From Streptomyces caniferus (GTDB taxonomy: Bacteria > Actinomycetota > Actinomycetes > Streptomycetales > Streptomycetaceae), in NCBI RefSeq assembly GCF_009811555.1, contig NZ_BLIN01000005.1, positions 4,163,501 to 4,227,500 on the forward strand: a DNA stretch of 64,000 bases, written 5' to 3'. Below the pieces are notes generated by a model. The model ran no database searches. It saw only the letters and a list, made by a program, of their open reading frames with translations, and was not told where the DNA came from. Both the position numbers and the translations under genes were made by a program. Positions 61,194 through 64,000 of the stretch are shown in pieces. Each line of letters opens with the position of its first letter. Position 1 is the first letter of the stretch.

Positions 61194-61541
61194 GCCCCCA
61201 CCATATCCTGTCTTCCGATATATGGGGGATGCAAGGGTGTCGCGCCCGCCCCGCCATGCTCAGCGAGCTCGGCAACCAGACGTCGGACCTCACTTCCGCA
61301 TCATCGGGTGGCGCTTGCAACAGCAACCCCACGCTGGACGCCCACACACCGGCAGTTGCTTCCGCCCACCCGCGAGGGAAGCGTGGCGGCAATCGCCGGC
61401 CCCCCGACGAGGCTGCGCCCTCCGCATGCCCCAACGGTCGGTAAATCACGGTCAACACGGGTGCCCTCCGGCACTCCCCGCCCCGCCTCACAGCCCATGT
61501 TTACGCAGGCCAGAGCCCCAACGACGACGAAAGGCCCCGTT
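61194..61541. other. Upstream region of padR and non-coding remainder of the second interval
   Basis: After the operator there is no supported gene up to att copy 3. Open frames on both strands have no ribosome sites and mixed composition. No integrase or excisionase fragment is recognisable. Confidence 0.4.
61203..61221. promoter_or_regulatory. Probable PadR operator
   Basis: The dyad ATATC-CTGTCTTCC-GATAT lies 10-28 bases upstream of the padR GTG, in an A/T-rich patch. PadR proteins commonly bind ATGT/ATAT-type dyads with this spacing, and the position would block RNA polymerase. Confidence 0.6.
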
Positions 61542-61587
61542 GCTTCCCAAGCTCAGAGCGCGGGTTCGATTCCCGTCACCCGCTCCA
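61542..61587 (+). repeat. att-like repeat copy 3 (tRNA-Gly 3' fragment)
   Basis: These 46 bases are identical to the 3' part of tRNA-Gly, starting in the anticodon stem. They lie about 5.0 kb from the intact gene and 2.5 kb from copy 2. A terminator-like hairpin follows. Confidence 0.9.
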
Positions 61588-61593
61588 TAGTTG

Positions 61594-61618
61594 AGGCCCA
61601 GGTCGCAGACCTGGGCCT
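61594..61618. terminator. Terminator-like hairpin after att copy 3
   Basis: AGGCCCAGGTC-GCA-GACCTGGGCCT, matching the copy-2 hairpin except in the loop. Confidence 0.7.
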
Positions 61619-61752
61619 TGTGTGTTGGCTGGGCCGCGCTGGGCGTGGCGCGCCGGATCCGCTTCGCCCTTGTTCGGCTGGAGGGAGAGCGGTCGCGGCA
61701 TTCAGATGGCCGCGCCGCTCGCCCTCCGGCCCGCCCTGGCGAGTGCTCGCCG

Positions 61753-62082
61753 TCAGGTTGCGCAGCGGGCGAAGGCCTGCACCCTGCCGGACTGGTTGGC
61801 CTCGTTCTCGAATCGAATCGTCCACCGTCTGTCGCTCACCGCGCGGTTGCCCGTCACGTCGATGCTGGCGGAGGACACGACCCAGCCACCGCTGACGGCG
61901 AAGGTGCCCCTGGGGCAGGTGACAGTGACGGTCTCGGTCTGGTTGGCCCCGATGGACCGGACCGGGCTCTCTGCGGTGACGACGCGGGGGTGGTCGTGCT
62001 CGTCATCGGCCAGCGCAGGAGTCGCCAGGCTGACGGCCAACGCGGGTACGGCGGCCAGGGCGAGGAGCTTGGTGCGGGACAT
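61753..62082 (-). CDS. Small secreted protein
   Basis: This 109-residue protein has a typical signal peptide (MSRTKLLALAAVPALAVSLA, cleavage after PALA). The mature part is about 84 residues of beta-rich sequence, ANQTETVTVTCPRGTFAVSG, GGWVVSSASIDVTGNRAVSD and RVQAFARCAT, with two Cys that can pair. ATG 62082 follows GAGAGGT. It is of unknown function and probably extracellular. Confidence 0.8.
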   Translation of the reverse strand: MSRTKLLALAAVPALAVSLATPALADDEHDHPRVVTAESPVRSIGANQTETVTVTCPRGTFAVSGGWVVSSASIDVTGNRAVSDRRWTIRFENEANQSGRVQAFARCAT

Positions 62083-62281
62083 GCTGTGACCTCTCTGAAC
62101 GGTTCGTGCGTTCTCGACGAATCGAACGCACCAGCCCAGGCTGGAACGGGGCGAACCGAACCGCCACCCGATGGGCCCCGTTGGGGTGACAGGATGCGTA
62201 CCCTCGGTTGCTGATCATGGTGGCGCCGCCCGGGGGCCTGGACTCCAACTGGCCGACGCACGCTGCCCTGTTGGTCGGAGT

Positions 62282-62956
62282 TCAGCGACCGTCGCGCCCA
62301 CGGTCCGCATCAAGGGGGCGCGGCTCCCCCCTCCCCCTCCCCCGGGGCCGACCGCGGGTCGCGAAGATCCGGTCCAGGTGGTGATGGAGTACCGCGAGGG
62401 CCGACTCGGGACTCCGCTGGCCCACGAGGATGCTGGTGCCCATGGTCGCCGTCATGGCGAGCAGGCTGATCGCCTCCGTGCGCGCGTCGGCGCCGGGATC
62501 GGCGAGGCCGGACGCCTGGGCCTGTTCGAGCAGGCCGGTGAGGGCGTTCTCCGCGGCGTCGGGCTTGTCGATGAAGGGCTGTGCGGCCAGCGCGTCGTCG
62601 GTCACGGACAGGATCGAGTAGGAGCTGTAGAGGAGGTGGAAGGTGCGGCTCTCCTCGTCGGTCGGGAGAGAGGCCAGCAGCAGTGCCTCGATGGTCGCGC
62701 GCGGGCCCGGGTCCGGGCCGGCGGCGCGGAGGCGGGCGCCGACCCGTGCGGTGAAGCGGTCGGTCAGGTGCTGGAGCCCGTAGAAGAGCAGCTTCTCCTT
62801 GGTCTCGAAGTAGTACTGCACGAGCCGGAGTGACACACCGGCCTCCGCGGCCACGTCGCGCATGCCGACGGCGTGCAGCCCTCGGCGCCCCGCGACCTGG
62901 ATGAGCGCCTCGGCGATCTGGGCGCGCCGTTCGTCGTGGTTCACGCGCTTTGGCAT
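62282..62956 (-). CDS. TetR-family transcriptional regulator
   Basis: This 224-residue regulator has an N-terminal HTH (about 10-56): RRAQIAEALIQVAGRRGLHA then VAAEAGVSLRLVQYYFETKE. The ligand domain is all-helical (FHLLYSSYSILSVTDDALAA, LLEQAQASGLADPGADARTE), and the tail is basic, Arg/Gly-rich. It is divergent from an alpha/beta hydrolase with three matching half-sites between them, so it probably represses both. The ligand may be a substrate of the hydrolase. Confidence 0.92.
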   Translation of the reverse strand: MPKRVNHDERRAQIAEALIQVAGRRGLHAVGMRDVAAEAGVSLRLVQYYFETKEKLLFYGLQHLTDRFTARVGARLRAAGPDPGPRATIEALLLASLPTDEESRTFHLLYSSYSILSVTDDALAAQPFIDKPDAAENALTGLLEQAQASGLADPGADARTEAISLLAMTATMGTSILVGQRSPESALAVLHHHLDRIFATRGRPRGRGRGEPRPLDADRGRDGR

Positions 62957-63014
62957 GTGCCGCTGTCTCCGCCCGTCGGTAGTGGGTTCGCGGTCCGGCT
63001 CCCCGGACTTCTTT

Positions 63015-63043
63015 ATGGTACCGCCGTACCATCGACATGGTAC
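63015..63043. promoter_or_regulatory. TetR operator with three alternating half-sites
   Basis: ATGGTAC (63015-63021), GTACCAT (63026-63032) and ATGGTAC (63037-63043) are each separated by 4 bases. They form two overlapping palindromes. The cluster lies between the TetR gene and the hydrolase gene. Confidence 0.8.
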
Positions 63044-63082
63044 GTTCGTATCACGAAGAACGGATCTCCCTGGAGGTGCCCC

Positions 63083-64000
63083 GTGCCCGAGAACACGACC
63101 CGTGTGCGCCGCGATGTCGGCCGCTACGTGAACGACAAGCTGCGCGACCGCTACTTCGCCGCCTGCGACGCCGTCTACGCGATGGGGGCCCCCGCCCGCT
63201 CAGAGACGGACGTCGAGACCGGCTTCGGCACCACGCACGTCTACCGGTACGGCCCCACGGATCCGGCAGCCGAGTCCCGTACGCCGGTGGTCCTGATCCA
63301 CGGCGCGGGCTACTGCTCGGCGATGTGGTACCCCAACACCCCCGCGCTCAGCGGCGAACGCCCTGTCTACGCACTCGACACCCCCGGCGACGCCGGGCGC
63401 AGCGTCCACCGCGAGCCCATGTGGCAGCCGGAGCGCGCCGCCCAGTGGCTCGACGAGGCGCTCGACGCCCTCGGCCTCGACCGGGTTCACCTGGTCGGCT
63501 CCTCGTACGGCGGCTGGCTGGTGCTCAACATGGCTCACCGCCGGCCCGGACGGCTCGCGTCGGTCACCGCCCTCGACCCCGGCGGCCTGGAGAAGGTGGG
63601 CCTGCGCTTCTTCGCCTGGGTCTTCGTCAGTCTCTTCGCCAGCTTCGCCCCCAAGGCGCTGCGCCCGCGCCTCGCCTCTTGGCTGGAGCAACCGGTCATC
63701 GCCGTTCCCGAGGTGCGGACGTGGATCCAGGCGGGCGCCCGCGCCTTCCGGATCCGCCGCCCCGCACCGCTGCCGCTGACCGAGGACGCGCTGCGCTCCA
63801 TCCGGACCCCGCTCTACGTCATCATGGGCAAGCGCAGCCTGCTGGTACACCCGCAGCGCCAGCTGGAACGGGTGCCGCGGCTGATCCCCGGAGCCCGCGC
63901 CGAGATCATCGCCGCGACCGGTCACGGCCCGCAGATCGACCACCCCGACGTGGTCAACGCCCGGATGCTGAGCTTCATGGAGGACGTCGACTCCCTCGAC
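63083..64000 (+). CDS. Alpha/beta hydrolase (runs off the window)
   Basis: At least 306 residues are visible and no stop codon is reached. The oxyanion region TPVVLIHGAGYCSAMWYPNT is followed by the nucleophile elbow VHLVGSSYGGWLVLNMAHR, with Ser in GSSYGG. A cap with membrane-like hydrophobicity (FFAWVFVSLFASFA) comes next. The acid strand lies in PLYVIMGKRSLLV, and the late His is in ATGHGPQIDHP. GTG 63083 follows GGAGG. It is divergent from the TetR gene and probably controlled by it. The substrate is unknown. Confidence 0.9.
   Translation, partial: MPENTTRVRRDVGRYVNDKLRDRYFAACDAVYAMGAPARSETDVETGFGTTHVYRYGPTDPAAESRTPVVLIHGAGYCSAMWYPNTPALSGERPVYALDTPGDAGRSVHREPMWQPERAAQWLDEALDALGLDRVHLVGSSYGGWLVLNMAHRRPGRLASVTALDPGGLEKVGLRFFAWVFVSLFASFAPKALRPRLASWLEQPVIAVPEVRTWIQAGARAFRIRRPAPLPLTEDALRSIRTPLYVIMGKRSLLVHPQRQLERVPRLIPGARAEIIAATGHGPQIDHPDVVNARMLSFMEDVDSLD

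Overview
The window is high-GC actinobacterial DNA, almost certainly from a Streptomyces chromosome. Supporting signs are strong third-position G/C bias, many GTG starts, HspR/HAIR-controlled heat-shock genes, PPOX/F420-type and YbjN/DUF3151/DUF2617 housekeeping families, and a ParB site of the Streptomyces type. It reads mainly as conserved core chromosome, with one accessory segment next to a tRNA gene.

Layout. 1-5.3 kb: start of a DMFase-beta-like protein, a membrane protein, purD and an orphan SLATT-domain protein, followed by a minisatellite and a strong terminator. 5.8-9.8 kb: a conserved hypothetical, a GntR/FCD regulator, a class-III aminotransferase and a VTC-type polyphosphate polymerase. 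10.2-14 kb: two adjacent membrane Ser/Thr kinases with related extracellular domains. 14-16.5 kb: purA, divergent from a diacylglycerol-kinase-like gene. 16.5-19.7 kb: a MarR/GbsR regulator divergent from an ABC exporter, with a perfect palindrome between them. 20-22.6 kb: a secreted BP74-like protein and a NarL-type two-component system. 22.7-25.6 kb: a compact tryptophan-to-anthranilate operon (tryptophan 2,3-dioxygenase, kynureninase, likely kynurenine formamidase). 25.9-36.5 kb: DUF3151, an MFS exporter, fba, pyrE, an epimerase-like protein, a CoxG-like protein, a membrane spermidine synthase, DUF2617, a Gly/His/Cys-rich membrane peptide and an aminotransferase. A parS site lies inside the hairpin between pyrE and fba.

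36.5-37.2 kb holds two small related orphan genes that look like accessory insertions. 37.4-47.1 kb is the heat-shock region: YbjN, clpB, four small genes, then the dnaK-grpE-dnaJ-hspR operon, with HAIR operators before clpB and dnaK. 47.4-56.2 kb: a membrane Fe-S oxidoreductase, an FG-GAP lipoprotein, a GNAT enzyme, a Yip1-like protein, a secreted SGNH hydrolase with a ricin-type lectin domain, a phosphoribosyltransferase, dcd and a 52-residue Cys-rich protein.

56.5-61.6 kb: an intact tRNA-Gly (anticodon CCC) is followed by two further copies of its 3' half at about 59.05 and 61.55 kb. This is the signature of tandem integration at a tRNA gene. The two intervals carry regulators (MarR, PadR), a secreted lactonase-like protein and membrane or unknown proteins, but no visible integrase, so they look like decayed islands. 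61.7-64 kb: a small secreted protein, then a TetR regulator divergent from an alpha/beta hydrolase that runs off the window. Three alternating half-sites lie between these two.
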